Source of the DNA: Acidimicrobiaceae bacterium
GTDB lineage: Bacteria; Actinomycetota; Acidimicrobiia; Acidimicrobiales; RAAP-2
DNA: 56,471 bases
Direction of reading: 5' to 3'
Assembly: GCA_027355725.1 (NCBI GenBank)
Contig: DAIEHI010000177.1
Coordinates: 1-56,471, forward strand
The notes under the pieces were generated by a model. The model was not told where the DNA came from. It saw nothing but the letters and a program-made list of their open reading frames with translations, and searched no databases. The position numbers and the translations under genes are program-made. Position 1 is the first letter of the stretch, and each line of letters begins with the position of its first letter. Positions 6,876-17,101 of the stretch are shown piece by piece.

Positions 6876-8721
6876 TCCCCTTGGTCGGTCTGGGCTCGCT
6901 CGGGGCCTGTAGATGATCGTAGAGGCTGCGAGCGATGCTCACGGGCAGCCAGCTGAGACCCTCGAGGTCCTCCAGCGTCGTTCCCCTCAGCGCCTCGAGA
7001 GACCCGAAATGCTCCATGAGTTGGTGACGCCTGGCCGGCCCGAGGCCGCTCACGCCCTCGAGCGTGGAGGCGATCATTGACTTGGCGCGCTTGGAGCGGT
7101 GAAAGGTGATCGCGAAACGGTGGGCCTCATCTCGAACGCGCTGGACAAGGTAGAGGCTCTCCGAGCCTCGTTCAAGCGCAATGGGGATCGAACTGCCGGG
7201 ACGAAAGAGCAATTCTTCTCGCTTGGCGAGGGCCACGAATTGAACGTCCTTGATACCAAGAGACGCGGCGGCCTTCTCAGCAGCGTGCAACTGCGGGAGT
7301 CCGCCATCGATGATGATGAGGTCGGCCCGACGAAACTTGGAGTGGGCCTGGTCTTCGTGCCAGTAACTGAGTCGGCGACGCACAACCTCTTGCATGGCCC
7401 CGACGTCGTCATTGCCGAGGATCTCTTTTACGTTGAAGTGCCGATATTCACTCTTCTTCGCTATCCCATCTTCGAAGACGACCATCGAGCCTACGTAGTT
7501 GGTGCCTTGGAGGTGGCTCATGTCAAAACACTCCAGTCGAAATGGGGGCTCTGGCAACGAGAGGGCCTCACCGAGCTCTTGGAGGGCGCGTGAGCGCACG
7601 TTGTGATCGCTCTGACGTCGAAGCGAGTCGCGTCCCATGACGGCGCTCGCGTCATTCACCGCTAACTCCAACACGCGCCGGCGCCGGCCGCGCTGGGGCG
7701 CCGCGACCTCGACGTTCTTCGAGCGAAGCCCGCTCAGGTACATGCGTGACAAGGGCGTGACGAAACCCTCATCCGCGACCACGATGACCCCAGGCACGGC
7801 GTCGGCTTCGGGGTAGAGATCGGGCAAGAGCCCTTCGATGATCTCTGCGGCATCCTCATCCATTGAACGGTCCACCAAGTGCACGCTTCGAGCGATGATC
7901 CGTCCGTGACGCACCGAGAACCTCACAACCGCGGCCCGACCGCCGGCGAAGTCAACGGCGATCACGTCGAGGTTGGAGTGATCGTCGAGCACAACGTTCT
8001 GGGCGCTCGCCGCACGCTCGAGCGCCGAAAGCGCGTCTCTCGCTTTGGCCGCGGCTTCGTAGTGTTTAAGGGCCGACGCCTCGTTCATTCGACCCTCGAG
8101 CACCGCACGCAATTGGCGCATGTCCCCTTCAAAGAAGCGCGACCACGACTGGACCAATTCGCGATAGCTCGCGGCGTCGATGTTCTTGACGCACGGTCCA
8201 GAACACTTACCGATGTCATAGAGCAGACACGGCCTCTTGATGCGTTCTTGGAAGTTGAACTTGTGTCGAGTGCACGAACGTAGGGGAAAAGCCTGGAGGA
8301 GCTCATCCATGGTCACCCGCAGAGCGCGGACATCGGCGAAGGGACCGAAATATCGCACGCCCTTCACGTGGTGACCTCGCGTGATCATCGGAGCCGGAAA
8401 GTCGACGCGCATGTCGATCGCCACGTAGGGAAAGCTCTTGTCGTCCTTTAGACGCATGTTGAACCGCGGCTGATTCTGTTTGATGAGCTCATTTTCGAGC
8501 ACCAAGGCATCGAGTTCGCTCGGCGTGAGTATCCACTCCACCGACGCGGCACTCGCCATCATGGCCTGGGTTTTCGCAGAGAGTGCGTCGGATTTTTGGA
8601 AGTAGCTCGAAAGTCTCTGTTGCAAGGAGAGGGCCTTGCCAACGTAGATGATCGTGTTGTGAGCGTCTCGAAACAGGTAGCAGCCGCTGTGGCGAGGTAT
8701 GCCCGCGGGCTTGTCAAACAT
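6859..8721 (-). CDS. uvrC: Excinuclease ABC subunit C
   Basis: 620 residues from the ATG at 8721, which shares a base with the uvrA stop (TAATG). A longer frame from 8859 only adds an Arg-rich antisense-like tail inside uvrA and is rejected. UvrC makes both incisions flanking a DNA lesion in nucleotide excision repair. Visible domains are an N-terminal GIY-YIG nuclease (PRHSGCYLF, IIYVGKA), a central UVR motif region, a C-terminal endonuclease V-like domain with ECFDMSHLQGT and IIDGGLPQL, and terminal helix-hairpin-helix motifs (VSGLGPARRHQLMEHFG). Having uvrB, uvrA and uvrC contiguous on one strand is unusual; they are commonly dispersed. Confidence 0.96.
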   Translation of the reverse strand: MFDKPAGIPRHSGCYLFRDAHNTIIYVGKALSLQQRLSSYFQKSDALSAKTQAMMASAASVEWILTPSELDALVLENELIKQNQPRFNMRLKDDKSFPYVAIDMRVDFPAPMITRGHHVKGVRYFGPFADVRALRVTMDELLQAFPLRSCTRHKFNFQERIKRPCLLYDIGKCSGPCVKNIDAASYRELVQSWSRFFEGDMRQLRAVLEGRMNEASALKHYEAAAKARDALSALERAASAQNVVLDDHSNLDVIAVDFAGGRAAVVRFSVRHGRIIARSVHLVDRSMDEDAAEIIEGLLPDLYPEADAVPGVIVVADEGFVTPLSRMYLSGLRSKNVEVAAPQRGRRRRVLELAVNDASAVMGRDSLRRQSDHNVRSRALQELGEALSLPEPPFRLECFDMSHLQGTNYVGSMVVFEDGIAKKSEYRHFNVKEILGNDDVGAMQEVVRRRLSYWHEDQAHSKFRRADLIIIDGGLPQLHAAEKAAASLGIKDVQFVALAKREELLFRPGSSIPIALERGSESLYLVQRVRDEAHRFAITFHRSKRAKSMIASTLEGVSGLGPARRHQLMEHFGSLEALRGTTLEDLEGLSWLPVSIARSLYDHLQAPSEPRPTKGSVNDE

Positions 8722-11555
8722 TACGAGGGGCCCTGGCCCAGCACTTCTGCGAGCACGCTGCCGGTCGCGGTATCGAGGGTCGCAATATGCTCCGGTGTCC
8801 CCTCGCCCACGATCAGACCTCCGCGACGACCACCTTCGGGCCCGAGGTCGATCACCCAATCCGCAGTCTTTACGACGTCGAGGTTGTGCTCAATAACGAG
8901 CACGGTATTGCCTTGGTCAACTAGACGGTGCAGCACGTGCAGAAGTCGATTGACGTCCTCGAAGTGCAGACCGGTCGTTGGCTCATCGAGCACGTACAAG
9001 GTGTGCCCGGTCGGACGCCGAGCCAGTTCGGTCGCGAGTTTCACGCGCTGGGCTTCTCCCCCGGACAACGTGGGTGCGGGTTGGCCCAAGCGCACGTAGC
9101 CCAACCCCACGTCAGAGAGACTCTGGATGTTCCTCAGAATCGACGGTTGACGTTCGAAGAATTCGAGCGCCTCGGCTATTGGCATGTTCAAGACATCACT
9201 GATCGATTTTCCGCGGTACTTGATCTCCAAGGTCTCGCGGTTATAACGCGCGCCGTCGCACGTCTCACAGTTCACGTACACGTCGGGCAGGAAGTGCATT
9301 TCGATCTTGATCGTGCCGTCACCCGCGCACACCTCACAGCGACCGCCCTTGACGTTGAAGGAGAATCGGCCCTGCTGGTACCCGCGGACCTTCGCTTCTT
9401 GGGTCTCGGCGAAGAGCTTACGAATCTTGTCAAAGACGCCCGTGTAGGTCGCAGGATTCGATCGGGGTGTTCGCCCGATTGGTTGCTGGTCAACGGCGAC
9501 CACCTTGTCGATGTTCTTCACGCCCACGATGGTGTCGTGCTCGGCGACATGGGTCTTCGCCCGGTTGATCTGACGCTCGAGAGAGCTGAGCAGGATCGAG
9601 TTGATCAGCGTCGATTTCCCCGACCCCGAGACCCCCGTGACCGCGGTGAAGGTTCCCAAGGGAATCGACACCGTCACGTCGCGAAGGTTGTTCGCGCGCG
9701 CGTCCTTCACGGTCAACTTCTTGCCGTCGCCGCTTCGTCGCGAACTCGGCACGGCGATCGAGCGCTCCCCGGAGAGGTACTGGCCGGTGAGGGAGTTTTC
9801 ATTGGCGAGCAGTTCCTTGTAGGTGCCGGCATGAACGACCTCACCGCCGAACTCACCAGCACCGGGACCGATGTCCACGATGAAATCCGCTAGTCGTATG
9901 GTCTCTTCATCGTGCTCGACGACGATCACCGAATTGCCCAGGTCGCGCAGTCGCTCGAGGGTCGCAATGAGGCGACGGTTGTCGCGTTGGTGAAGTCCAA
10001 TGGAGGGTTCGTCGAGGACGTAGAGCACACCCACGAGGTAACTGCCGATTTGACTGGCGAGACGAATACGCTGCGCCTCACCTCCAGAAAGAGTGGCCGA
10101 GGCCCGACTAAGGGTGAGATAGTCCAAGCCCACGTCCATGAGGAACGTGAGGCGCGCAAGGATCTCTTTGGTCACTTGACGTGCGATGGTGGCTTCACGC
10201 TTGGTGAGCTTGAGCGTCTCGAAGAATGCAATTGCCTCATCAATGGTCATCGCGTTGACGTCGGCGATGTTGTGGGTGTGGATCTTGACTGCCAGGACCT
10301 CGGGTTTGAGGCGCTGGCCCGCGCAGGCCGTGCACTGAACCTCTCGCATGTACTGTTCGGCTTGCTCGCGTGACCAGTCGCCGTCGGCCTCGTTGCGTTT
10401 GCGCTCCAACCAGTCCACGATCCCGTTGTACGAGGTCTCGTAACTACGCACTTTGCCGTATCGATTGCGGTACTTGACCGGTACCGATTTGCGCTCCACA
10501 CCATAGAGAATCAGCTTTCGGTCCTTCGCACGCAACTTGCTCCACGGCGTGTCGAGTGAGAATCCACCCATGTCGCCGATGCCCGCAATGAGTCGCTCGA
10601 AATACTTGAAACGCTGGCCCGACCACGGTGCGAGGGCACCTTCGTTGAGCGAGAGTGTCGAATCGGGTACCACCAACTCTGGATCCACCTCGTAGCGCGT
10701 ACCGAGTCCGGTGCAGGTCGGACATGCGCCATATGGGGAATTGAAAGAGAAGTCGCGCGGTGCCAGTTCAGTGAAGCTGATCCCGCAATGGCTGCACGCC
10801 ATCCTCTCAGAGAATTTGATCAATTCCTCACTATCGACGAAGTAGAACGACACGACGCCCTTGGTGAGTTTGAGAGCTGTCTCGACAGACTCGGTCAGAC
10901 GCTGACGACTCGACTTCTTGACCGAGAGACGATCCAACACGACGTCGATCGTGTGCTGTTCATAACGCGCCAGTTCGAGATCATCGCGCTCGGCCAGCTC
11001 TAGGACCGTCCCGTCGACGCGAACGCGCGAGAATCCTTGTGCTGCGAGGTCGTTCAAGAGCGTGCTGTACTCGCCCTTTCGGCCCTCGACCACCGTTGCC
11101 AGCACGAGAAACCTCTCTCCCTCACCGCGCTCAAGAATGAGGTCGACGATCTGTTGGGGGGTCTGGCGGGTGACGAGGCGCCCACACTTGTGACAGTGCG
11201 CGACGCCGATTCTCGCGAAGAGTAATCGCAGGTAGTCGTGTATCTCAGTGATCGTGCCCACTGTCGAGCGTGGATTGCGTGAAGCGGTCTTTTGGTCAAT
11301 GGAGATCGCCGGTGACAGGCCTTCGATGAATTCGACGTCGGGTTTGTCCATCTGGCCAAGAAACTGTCGTGCATAGGCCGAGAGGCTTTCCACGTAGCGA
11401 CGCTGACCTTCGGCGTAGATCGTGTCAAAAGCCAGTGACGATTTACCAGAGCCTGAAAGGCCGGTGAAGACCACCAATTTGTCACGCGGTATCTCGACAG
11501 ACAAATCCTTGAGGTTGTGCACACGTGCACCTTGCACGCGAATGGACTTGGTCAT
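8721..11555 (-). CDS. uvrA: Excinuclease ABC subunit A
   Basis: 944 residues, typical. It is the damage-recognition ATPase of nucleotide excision repair and loads UvrB. Two ABC modules are present, each with Walker A ([14 protein letters not shown] near the N-terminus; [12 protein letters not shown] about residue 640), signature ([13 protein letters not shown] and [13 protein letters not shown]) and Walker B ([13 protein letters not shown] and [13 protein letters not shown]). Zinc-finger cysteines occur in the second module (CEVCAGDG and CETCDG) and in the first (CHKCG). It lies 16 nt downstream of uvrB and overlaps uvrC by one base, so the three genes are probably cotranscribed. Confidence 0.97.
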   Translation of the reverse strand: MTKSIRVQGARVHNLKDLSVEIPRDKLVVFTGLSGSGKSSLAFDTIYAEGQRRYVESLSAYARQFLGQMDKPDVEFIEGLSPAISIDQKTASRNPRSTVGTITEIHDYLRLLFARIGVAHCHKCGRLVTRQTPQQIVDLILERGEGERFLVLATVVEGRKGEYSTLLNDLAAQGFSRVRVDGTVLELAERDDLELARYEQHTIDVVLDRLSVKKSSRQRLTESVETALKLTKGVVSFYFVDSEELIKFSERMACSHCGISFTELAPRDFSFNSPYGACPTCTGLGTRYEVDPELVVPDSTLSLNEGALAPWSGQRFKYFERLIAGIGDMGGFSLDTPWSKLRAKDRKLILYGVERKSVPVKYRNRYGKVRSYETSYNGIVDWLERKRNEADGDWSREQAEQYMREVQCTACAGQRLKPEVLAVKIHTHNIADVNAMTIDEAIAFFETLKLTKREATIARQVTKEILARLTFLMDVGLDYLTLSRASATLSGGEAQRIRLASQIGSYLVGVLYVLDEPSIGLHQRDNRRLIATLERLRDLGNSVIVVEHDEETIRLADFIVDIGPGAGEFGGEVVHAGTYKELLANENSLTGQYLSGERSIAVPSSRRSGDGKKLTVKDARANNLRDVTVSIPLGTFTAVTGVSGSGKSTLINSILLSSLERQINRAKTHVAEHDTIVGVKNIDKVVAVDQQPIGRTPRSNPATYTGVFDKIRKLFAETQEAKVRGYQQGRFSFNVKGGRCEVCAGDGTIKIEMHFLPDVYVNCETCDGARYNRETLEIKYRGKSISDVLNMPIAEALEFFERQPSILRNIQSLSDVGLGYVRLGQPAPTLSGGEAQRVKLATELARRPTGHTLYVLDEPTTGLHFEDVNRLLHVLHRLVDQGNTVLVIEHNLDVVKTADWVIDLGPEGGRRGGLIVGEGTPEHIATLDTATGSVLAEVLGQGPS

Positions 11556-11571
11556 GGTGCGAATCTACCGG

Positions 11572-13590
11572 TTACGCATCGACGTTCAGCCCGTCTATAT
11601 CGGCATCGAGACCTTGGCGCTGAAGCGTATGCAGATAGTCGCGCAATGCCGCCGCCTCCTCGAAACGAAGTTCCTTCGCGGCGAGCAGCATCTCACGCTC
11701 CACCCGGGCGAGTTCCAGACTCAAGTCATCGGGCAGCGTCGATTCGAGCGAGGTGACGCCGTGGGACCGGTTGGTCGGTTCCGGTGCGGACTGACTGCGG
11801 AGTCGACCAAGGATGTCAGCAACGTTCTTCATCACCGACTTTGGTTCGATCCCATGTTCGGCGTTGTAGGCGATCTGGACCAGGCGACGGCGTTCGGTGA
11901 GCGAGAGTGCGTCGCGCATCGAGTCGGTCACTCGATCCGCGTACAGCACAGCTTCGCCATTCGAGTTACGCGCCGCACGGCCAATGGTCTGGATCAGGGC
12001 GCTGCGAGAGCGCAGGAACCCCTCCTTGTCCGCATCGAGGATCGCGACCAATGACACCTCTGGAAGGTCCAGTCCCTCTCTCAAGAGGTTGATGCCAATG
12101 AGTATGTCGAACTCACCGAGGCGAAGCGATCGCAAGATCTCAATTCGCTGGATGGTGTCGATGTCGCTGTGAAGGTACTGAACGCGGTACCCGGCTTTGG
12201 CGAGGAAATTGGAGAGGTCCTCTGCCATTCGCTTGGTGAGTGTCGTGACGAGCACGCGCTCCCCACGTTCAATCGTGGCATCGATTCGAGTTCGTAGATC
12301 GTCAATCTGGTTCTTGGTCGGCACGACACTCACCACCGGATCAACCAGTCCCGTGGGGCGAATGATCTGCTCGGCTATCTGATCACTGTGCTCGAGTTCA
12401 TAGGGCCCCGGGGTGGCTGAGACGAACACCATTTGGGGCACGATCTCCATGAACTCATCAAAATTGAGGGGACGATTATCGAGAGCACTCGGTAATCGAA
12501 ATCCGTGTTCGACGAGCGTCAACTTACGCGATCTGTCTCCGGCGTACTGGCCACGAATCTGTGGGACGGCCACGTGGGATTCGTCGATCACGACGAGAAA
12601 ATCTTCCGGAAAATAATCGAGCAGGGTGTAGGGGCGCTCCCCCGGTCGTCTGCCGTCGAGATGTGCGGAGTAGTTCTCGATGCCTGCACAGATGCCGGTC
12701 TGCTCCAACATCTCAAGATCATGTTCAGTACGAGAGCGCAACCGTTGCGCTTCAAGGAGTTTTCCCTCAGATTGGAACTTGGACAACTGCTCACCCAATT
12801 CCGTCTCGATCGTTGCACACGCCCGGTGGAGGGTCTCGTTACTCGTGGCGTAGTGTGACGCGGCGAACAATGTGAACTCATTGACCCGACCACGACTCTC
12901 CTGGGTCACGGGATTGAAGAATGAGATCTCTTCGACCTCGTCGCCGAAGAACGACACCCGAACCGCCTCGCTGCTGTAGGCCGGTTGAATCTCGAGGGTG
13001 TCGCCCTTCATGCGAAAGAGGCCCCTCTCCAGCACGAGTTCGTTACGGTTGTACTGCATCTCAATCAATCGTCGAAGCAACGAACGCTGATCAAAACTGG
13101 CGCCCACCTCGATCTGCAACATCCGATCGCGATACTCAATCGGCGAACCTAGACCGTAGATACAAGACACTGAAGCGACCACAATCGTGTCACGATGGGT
13201 CAAGAGTGATGAGGTCGCTGCGTGGCGCAAACGGTCGATTTCCTCGTTGACCGAGCTGTCTTTTTCAATGAAGGTGTCCGTTCGCGGTATGTACGCCTCG
13301 GGTTGGTAGTAGTCGTAATACGAAACGAAAAATTCGACGCGATTGTTCGGCAACATCTCTTTCAGCTCTGATGCCAGCTGCGCAGCAAGCGATTTGTTGG
13401 GTTCCAGTATCAACGTGGGGCGCTGGACTCGTTCGACCAACCACGCGATTGTGGCGGTCTTACCGCTGCCAGTGATCCCCTCCAGGGTTTGAAATCGAAG
13501 TCCGTCCTGCACGCCCTGGGCGAGCGTGGCGATTGCACGCGGTTGATCCCCCGATGGACTAAACGGCGACTCGACGACGAAACTATCCAT
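11572..13590 (-). CDS. uvrB: Excinuclease ABC subunit B
   Basis: 672 residues. It is the helicase-like core of nucleotide excision repair that verifies damage and positions UvrC. Features are Walker A in [14 protein letters not shown], the beta-hairpin segment [17 protein letters not shown], helicase motif VVIDESHV, the C-terminal helicase domain with [20 protein letters not shown] and QTIGRAARN, and a terminal UVR domain (about residues 625-660). The start overlaps the coaE end by 8 nt. The order coaE-uvrB-uvrA matches the Mycobacterium locus. Confidence 0.97.
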   Translation of the reverse strand: MDSFVVESPFSPSGDQPRAIATLAQGVQDGLRFQTLEGITGSGKTATIAWLVERVQRPTLILEPNKSLAAQLASELKEMLPNNRVEFFVSYYDYYQPEAYIPRTDTFIEKDSSVNEEIDRLRHAATSSLLTHRDTIVVASVSCIYGLGSPIEYRDRMLQIEVGASFDQRSLLRRLIEMQYNRNELVLERGLFRMKGDTLEIQPAYSSEAVRVSFFGDEVEEISFFNPVTQESRGRVNEFTLFAASHYATSNETLHRACATIETELGEQLSKFQSEGKLLEAQRLRSRTEHDLEMLEQTGICAGIENYSAHLDGRRPGERPYTLLDYFPEDFLVVIDESHVAVPQIRGQYAGDRSRKLTLVEHGFRLPSALDNRPLNFDEFMEIVPQMVFVSATPGPYELEHSDQIAEQIIRPTGLVDPVVSVVPTKNQIDDLRTRIDATIERGERVLVTTLTKRMAEDLSNFLAKAGYRVQYLHSDIDTIQRIEILRSLRLGEFDILIGINLLREGLDLPEVSLVAILDADKEGFLRSRSALIQTIGRAARNSNGEAVLYADRVTDSMRDALSLTERRRLVQIAYNAEHGIEPKSVMKNVADILGRLRSQSAPEPTNRSHGVTSLESTLPDDLSLELARVEREMLLAAKELRFEEAAALRDYLHTLQRQGLDADIDGLNVDA

Positions 13591-14179
13591 TACTCAGTCC
13601 GCTGCGCCGTAATTGAGCGTCAAGTTTGTCGTGCAACTCGCCGATCGTGGTGTCGTTCCATATCACGTGGTCGACGATTTGCGCGCGCCGCTCGTTGGTC
13701 ATCTGGCTCGCGAGCCGAGCTCGCGCATCGTCCTCACTCATAGCTCGATACGTCACGAGCCTCGAGAGCGCTGTCTCAGGTGACGCCTGGACCGCCCACA
13801 CCTCGTCAAGCGCGAAGATCTCACGGTGCTCGGGTCGAAAAAGTGGCAGCGCGATAAAGACCGCCGCGCCGCTGGCCCCGTGCAGGGCGTGCGCGATCTC
13901 GACACCGATGTGTTCGTGAGTGATGTTGTTGAGCCGGCGAAGCGCCGTCGGGTCCTTGAAAACCACCTGAGCGAGGAATTCGCGGTCAAGAGTCGAATCC
14001 GAGCGAATCACCGCATCACCGAAGGCATCACGGAGTGCGCGCCACGCCGGCTCACCGGGCCTGACGACATCTCTAGCGACCTCGTCAGCGTCAATCACGC
14101 TAAAACCGAGGCCGCCCAGATATCTGGTCGCCTCGCTCTTTCCTGCGCCGATGCCACCCGCGATGGCAATACGTTTCAT
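13583..14179 (-). CDS. coaE: Dephospho-CoA kinase
   Basis: 198 residues. It carries out the last step of coenzyme A synthesis, phosphorylating the ribose 3'-hydroxyl of dephospho-CoA. The P-loop is IAGGIGAGKSEATRYL, followed by the DADEVARDVV motif, and the LID region (DEVWAVQASPETALSRLV) is present. The long mycobacterial fusion with a C-terminal GrpB-like domain is not present here. It is the first gene of the minus-strand run that extends to secG, and its start faces the ABC transporter operon across about 100 bp. Confidence 0.94.
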   Translation of the reverse strand: MKRIAIAGGIGAGKSEATRYLGGLGFSVIDADEVARDVVRPGEPAWRALRDAFGDAVIRSDSTLDREFLAQVVFKDPTALRRLNNITHEHIGVEIAHALHGASGAAVFIALPLFRPEHREIFALDEVWAVQASPETALSRLVTYRAMSEDDARARLASQMTNERRAQIVDHVIWNDTTIGELHDKLDAQLRRSGLSNG

Positions 14180-14192
14180 GGTTCCACGCTAT

Positions 14193-14229
14193 CCACCCCC
14201 TGTGACTTGAGCCCGGCGACCGGGGGTGG
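14193..14229. promoter_or_regulatory. Inverted repeat in the coaE/dppB divergent intergenic region
   Basis: CCACCCCC (14193-14200) and GGGGGTGG (14222-14229) form a perfect 8-bp inverted repeat with a 21-nt spacer. It lies between two divergent starts (coaE at 14179 and the permease at 14282). It could be a hairpin in the leader of either transcript or an operator. No T-run follows it in either direction, so it is not a standard terminator. Confidence 0.35.
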
Positions 14230-14281
14230 CGATGGTTACCATGCGGTTTGGCTATTGTCCTTAGAAGTCATAGGGGGAAGT

Positions 14282-15232
14282 GTGGTCAGATACGTCATTC
14301 GACGCATACTGATGTTGATTGGCATTGTCTTCATCATCTCAGTGGGCAGTTTCTATTTGATTCACCTCCTGCCTGGAAACATCACGACGATCATCGAAGG
14401 TCCTGGTGCTAGCCCAGCGAACCAGGCCAAGCTCTACAAATTGCTGGGGCTCGATCGACCCATCTACGAGCAGTACTTCGTGTGGTTGGGCAACGTACTG
14501 CACGGCAATCTCGGTACGTCGTTCATCTCCCAAGAATCGGTGGCGTCAACGATCCGCGCAGCACTGCCCATTGACCTCGAGATGATCTTCATCAGTCAAG
14601 TGCTGGCCTTCGCCGCGGCGATACCCATGGCCATGCGCTCAGCACGAAAGCCGGACGGCATCATCGATCGGATCTTTGGTGCCGGGAGCTTCACACTGCT
14701 CTCGGTACCGCCGTTCATCGTGATCATCCTGCTCGTACTCTTCATTTCAATCAAACTCGGCATCCCCCACACGGGCGTGTCGACCTACGTCGCGTTCACC
14801 AGTGACTGGATTGCCAACCTGGAGAGCATGGCGCTGCCCGCAGTGACGCTCGCCATTGGCAGTTTCGTCGTGTATTTTCGCGTCCTACGAAGTGACCTCA
14901 TTGCCACCTTGCAAGAAGAGTTCATCACCATGGCACGCTCCAAGGGCATTAGTCAGCGCCGCATCATGTGGCGCCACGCCTTTCGGCCTTCTTCAGTAGC
15001 TCTGCTCGGCGCTGCCGGCGTGAACATAGGCGGTCTTCTGGCCGGTGGTTTCGTCGTGCAGTTCCTCCTCGCCATACCCGGTCTGGGCTACACATTGATC
15101 GCCGCGATCAATCAGAACGACTACCTACTCGTCCAGGGCATTGTCTTTGTCGTGTCCGTGGGAGTGGTGCTGATCAACTTCATCTTTGACTTCATCATCA
15201 ACATCGTCGATCCGAGGATTAGCCGTGAGTAA
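14282..15232 (+). CDS. Dipeptide/oligopeptide-type ABC transporter permease (DppB-like)
   Basis: 316 residues from the GTG at 14282, which is preceded by AGGGGGAAG at good spacing; the frame is open further upstream but that part is antisense to coaE. It has six predicted membrane helices and an N-terminal helix plus SFYLIHLLPGN as in DppB/OppB. The cytoplasmic coupling loop reads MARSKGISQRRIMWRHAFRP, the EAA-like motif that contacts the ATPase. Substrate cannot be told from sequence; peptides are likely, nickel or glycosides are possible. It is the first gene of a four-gene operon. Confidence 0.9.
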   Translation: MVRYVIRRILMLIGIVFIISVGSFYLIHLLPGNITTIIEGPGASPANQAKLYKLLGLDRPIYEQYFVWLGNVLHGNLGTSFISQESVASTIRAALPIDLEMIFISQVLAFAAAIPMAMRSARKPDGIIDRIFGAGSFTLLSVPPFIVIILLVLFISIKLGIPHTGVSTYVAFTSDWIANLESMALPAVTLAIGSFVVYFRVLRSDLIATLQEEFITMARSKGISQRRIMWRHAFRPSSVALLGAAGVNIGGLLAGGFVVQFLLAIPGLGYTLIAAINQNDYLLVQGIVFVVSVGVVLINFIFDFIINIVDPRISRE

Positions 15233-16100
15233 CGTCGCCGTGTCAGAGGAACAGACCTCCATTGTCGAACGTCCTGAGAAGAAGGCCCCGCTCGGCCCGC
15301 TCTTTTGGATCTGCGTCGGCTGGATCGCCCTCAACTTCCTAGGTGCGATCTTCGCCAACGTTCTGCCACTGCAGAATCCCCTCTATCAGGACTACGCCAG
15401 TATCAATGTTGGCCCATCGCTGCACCACCTCTTTGGTACTGATGACATCGGGCGCGATATCTTCTCGCGCATCGTCTATGGATCGCGGGTCTCGATTGCG
15501 GTCGGATTCGGAGCCATGTTCATCGGATTTGGCATCGGTACACCGCTCGGGATGTTGGCGGCCTATCGCCGGGGGCGCTTTGACACCATCATGACGAGTT
15601 TCATGTACATCCTGCTCGCTTTTCCGGCGATCATCGCCACCATCGCGATTCTCTCGTTCTGGACGCCGCGTTCGCTGCTCAAGATCATCATCGTCATCGG
15701 TTTCGCCTCGGTGCCACTGGTCTACCGTGTCATTCGAACTGCCACGCTCGCGGTCTCCACCAAGGACTACATCATCGCCGCGAAGGTTCAAGGAGCGACC
15801 GACCGTCGAATTCTCCTGAAAGAGTTGCTCCCCAACATTGCGCCGATCGGCGTGTCATTCCTCTTGATCGGAGTAGCCACGGTGATCGCTCTCGAAGGCA
15901 CCCTTGCGTTCCTCGGCCTCTCGGTGTCACCGCCGACCCCATCGTGGGGGAACATGATCAACGAGAGTCGCACCGTGCTCCAGGTCAATCCCTGGCTCGC
16001 CATCTTCCCATCGCTGGCGCTGTGTCTCTTCCTGTTGAGTCTCAATTTCATCGGTGACCGACTGCGCAACCACTTCGATGTCACCGAGGTGAAGCTATGA
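15225..16100 (+). CDS. Dipeptide/oligopeptide-type ABC transporter permease (DppC-like)
   Basis: 291 residues from the GTG at 15225, whose codon overlaps the end of the previous gene by 8 nt. It has a cytoplasmic N-terminus (about 25 residues), then membrane helices. The DppC hallmark HHLFGTDDIGRDIFSRIVYG follows the first helix, and the coupling loop is KVQGATDRRILLKELLPN. It forms the heterodimeric channel with the upstream permease. Its stop overlaps the next ATPase start (ATGA). Confidence 0.9.
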   Translation: MSNVAVSEEQTSIVERPEKKAPLGPLFWICVGWIALNFLGAIFANVLPLQNPLYQDYASINVGPSLHHLFGTDDIGRDIFSRIVYGSRVSIAVGFGAMFIGFGIGTPLGMLAAYRRGRFDTIMTSFMYILLAFPAIIATIAILSFWTPRSLLKIIIVIGFASVPLVYRVIRTATLAVSTKDYIIAAKVQGATDRRILLKELLPNIAPIGVSFLLIGVATVIALEGTLAFLGLSVSPPTPSWGNMINESRTVLQVNPWLAIFPSLALCLFLLSLNFIGDRLRNHFDVTEVKL

Positions 16101-17101
16101 GCGACGCAGTGCACGAACTCCTGGTCGTGAAGGACCTCTCAACGACCTTCACCACAATGGGCGGACCCTTGCCCGCCGTCTCTGATGTTTCGTTCACCCT
16201 CGCCAGGAATGAGACCATCGGCATCGTCGGTGAATCTGGGTCGGGAAAGACAGTGCTCTCAAGAACCATCATGGGCCTGCAGCCAAGGACCAACGTCACC
16301 GTCACCGGCTCGGTGTTATTGAACGGCAACGAGATGGTTGGCGCAACAGAGTCGTTCAAGCGAGCGCTGTGGGGCACTGAGGTGGCGATGGTCTTCCAAG
16401 ATCCGATGACCTCACTCAACCCCGTGATGCGCGTTGGAAAGCAGATCGACGAATCATTGCGGGTCCGACTTGGGATGAGTAAGCAAGATGCCAAGACCCG
16501 CGCAATAGAACTCCTCGAACTGGTCGGCATACCGTCACCGGCTCAGCGCTACATGGCGTACCCCGGCCAACTCTCGGGCGGCATGCGCCAGCGTGTCGTC
16601 ATCGCCATTGCGCTCGCGGGTTCGCCAAAACTCTTGATGGCTGACGAGCCAACGACTGGTCTAGACGTCACTATCCAAGCGCAGATCCTCAATCTGCTCG
16701 ATGACCTAAAGGACCGTCTCAAGATGTCGGTCGTCCTGGTGACCCATGACCTCGGGGTCGTTGCAACGAGGACCTCACGAATTGTCGTGATGTACGCCGG
16801 TCGCATTGTCGAGATCGGCTCGACGAGGGATGTCTTCTCGCGTCACCGTATGCCCTACACTCGAGCACTGCTTGACAGTTCTCCGAAGGTTTCCAACGCC
16901 TCGCACACCCGTCTAGTGGCCATTCCCGGGCGTCCGCCCAATCTCTTGCAGTTGAGTGCGGGGTGCAGTTTTGCGCCTCGATGCTCCTTCGCAACCGATA
17001 AGTGCCATAAGGAGCGACCAGAACTGCAGGCGGCCGACGAGCCAGGACACGCATTCGCCTGCTGGAATCCCCTACCGACCACTATGGAGCAGCAATCATG
17101 A
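16097..17101 (+). CDS. Dipeptide/oligopeptide-type ABC transporter ATPase (DppD-like)
   Basis: 334 residues. Walker A is GESGSGKTVL, the signature is LSGGMRQRVVIA, Walker B is LLMADEPTTGLD, and the H-loop is VTHDLGVV. The C-terminal oligopeptide-transporter extension carries four cysteines (GCSFAPRCSFATDKC and FACW), which in some homologues bind an iron-sulphur cluster. It starts with an ATGA overlap and ends overlapping the next gene in the same way. Confidence 0.94.
   Translation: MSDAVHELLVVKDLSTTFTTMGGPLPAVSDVSFTLARNETIGIVGESGSGKTVLSRTIMGLQPRTNVTVTGSVLLNGNEMVGATESFKRALWGTEVAMVFQDPMTSLNPVMRVGKQIDESLRVRLGMSKQDAKTRAIELLELVGIPSPAQRYMAYPGQLSGGMRQRVVIAIALAGSPKLLMADEPTTGLDVTIQAQILNLLDDLKDRLKMSVVLVTHDLGVVATRTSRIVVMYAGRIVEIGSTRDVFSRHRMPYTRALLDSSPKVSNASHTRLVAIPGRPPNLLQLSAGCSFAPRCSFATDKCHKERPELQAADEPGHAFACWNPLPTTMEQQS

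Noticed and set aside
8722..8859. 46-residue N-terminal extension of UvrC
   Set aside because: Arg-rich and lying inside uvrA; the TAATG junction at 8719-8723 is a typical coupled start.
8928..9893. 321-codon open frame on the plus strand opposite uvrA
   Set aside because: Antisense to a strongly conserved gene with no recognisable motif; a shadow frame.
13826..14281. Upstream extension of the DppB-like permease
   Set aside because: The extension is antisense to coaE; a GTG at 14282 with a good ribosome site gives a standard N-terminus.
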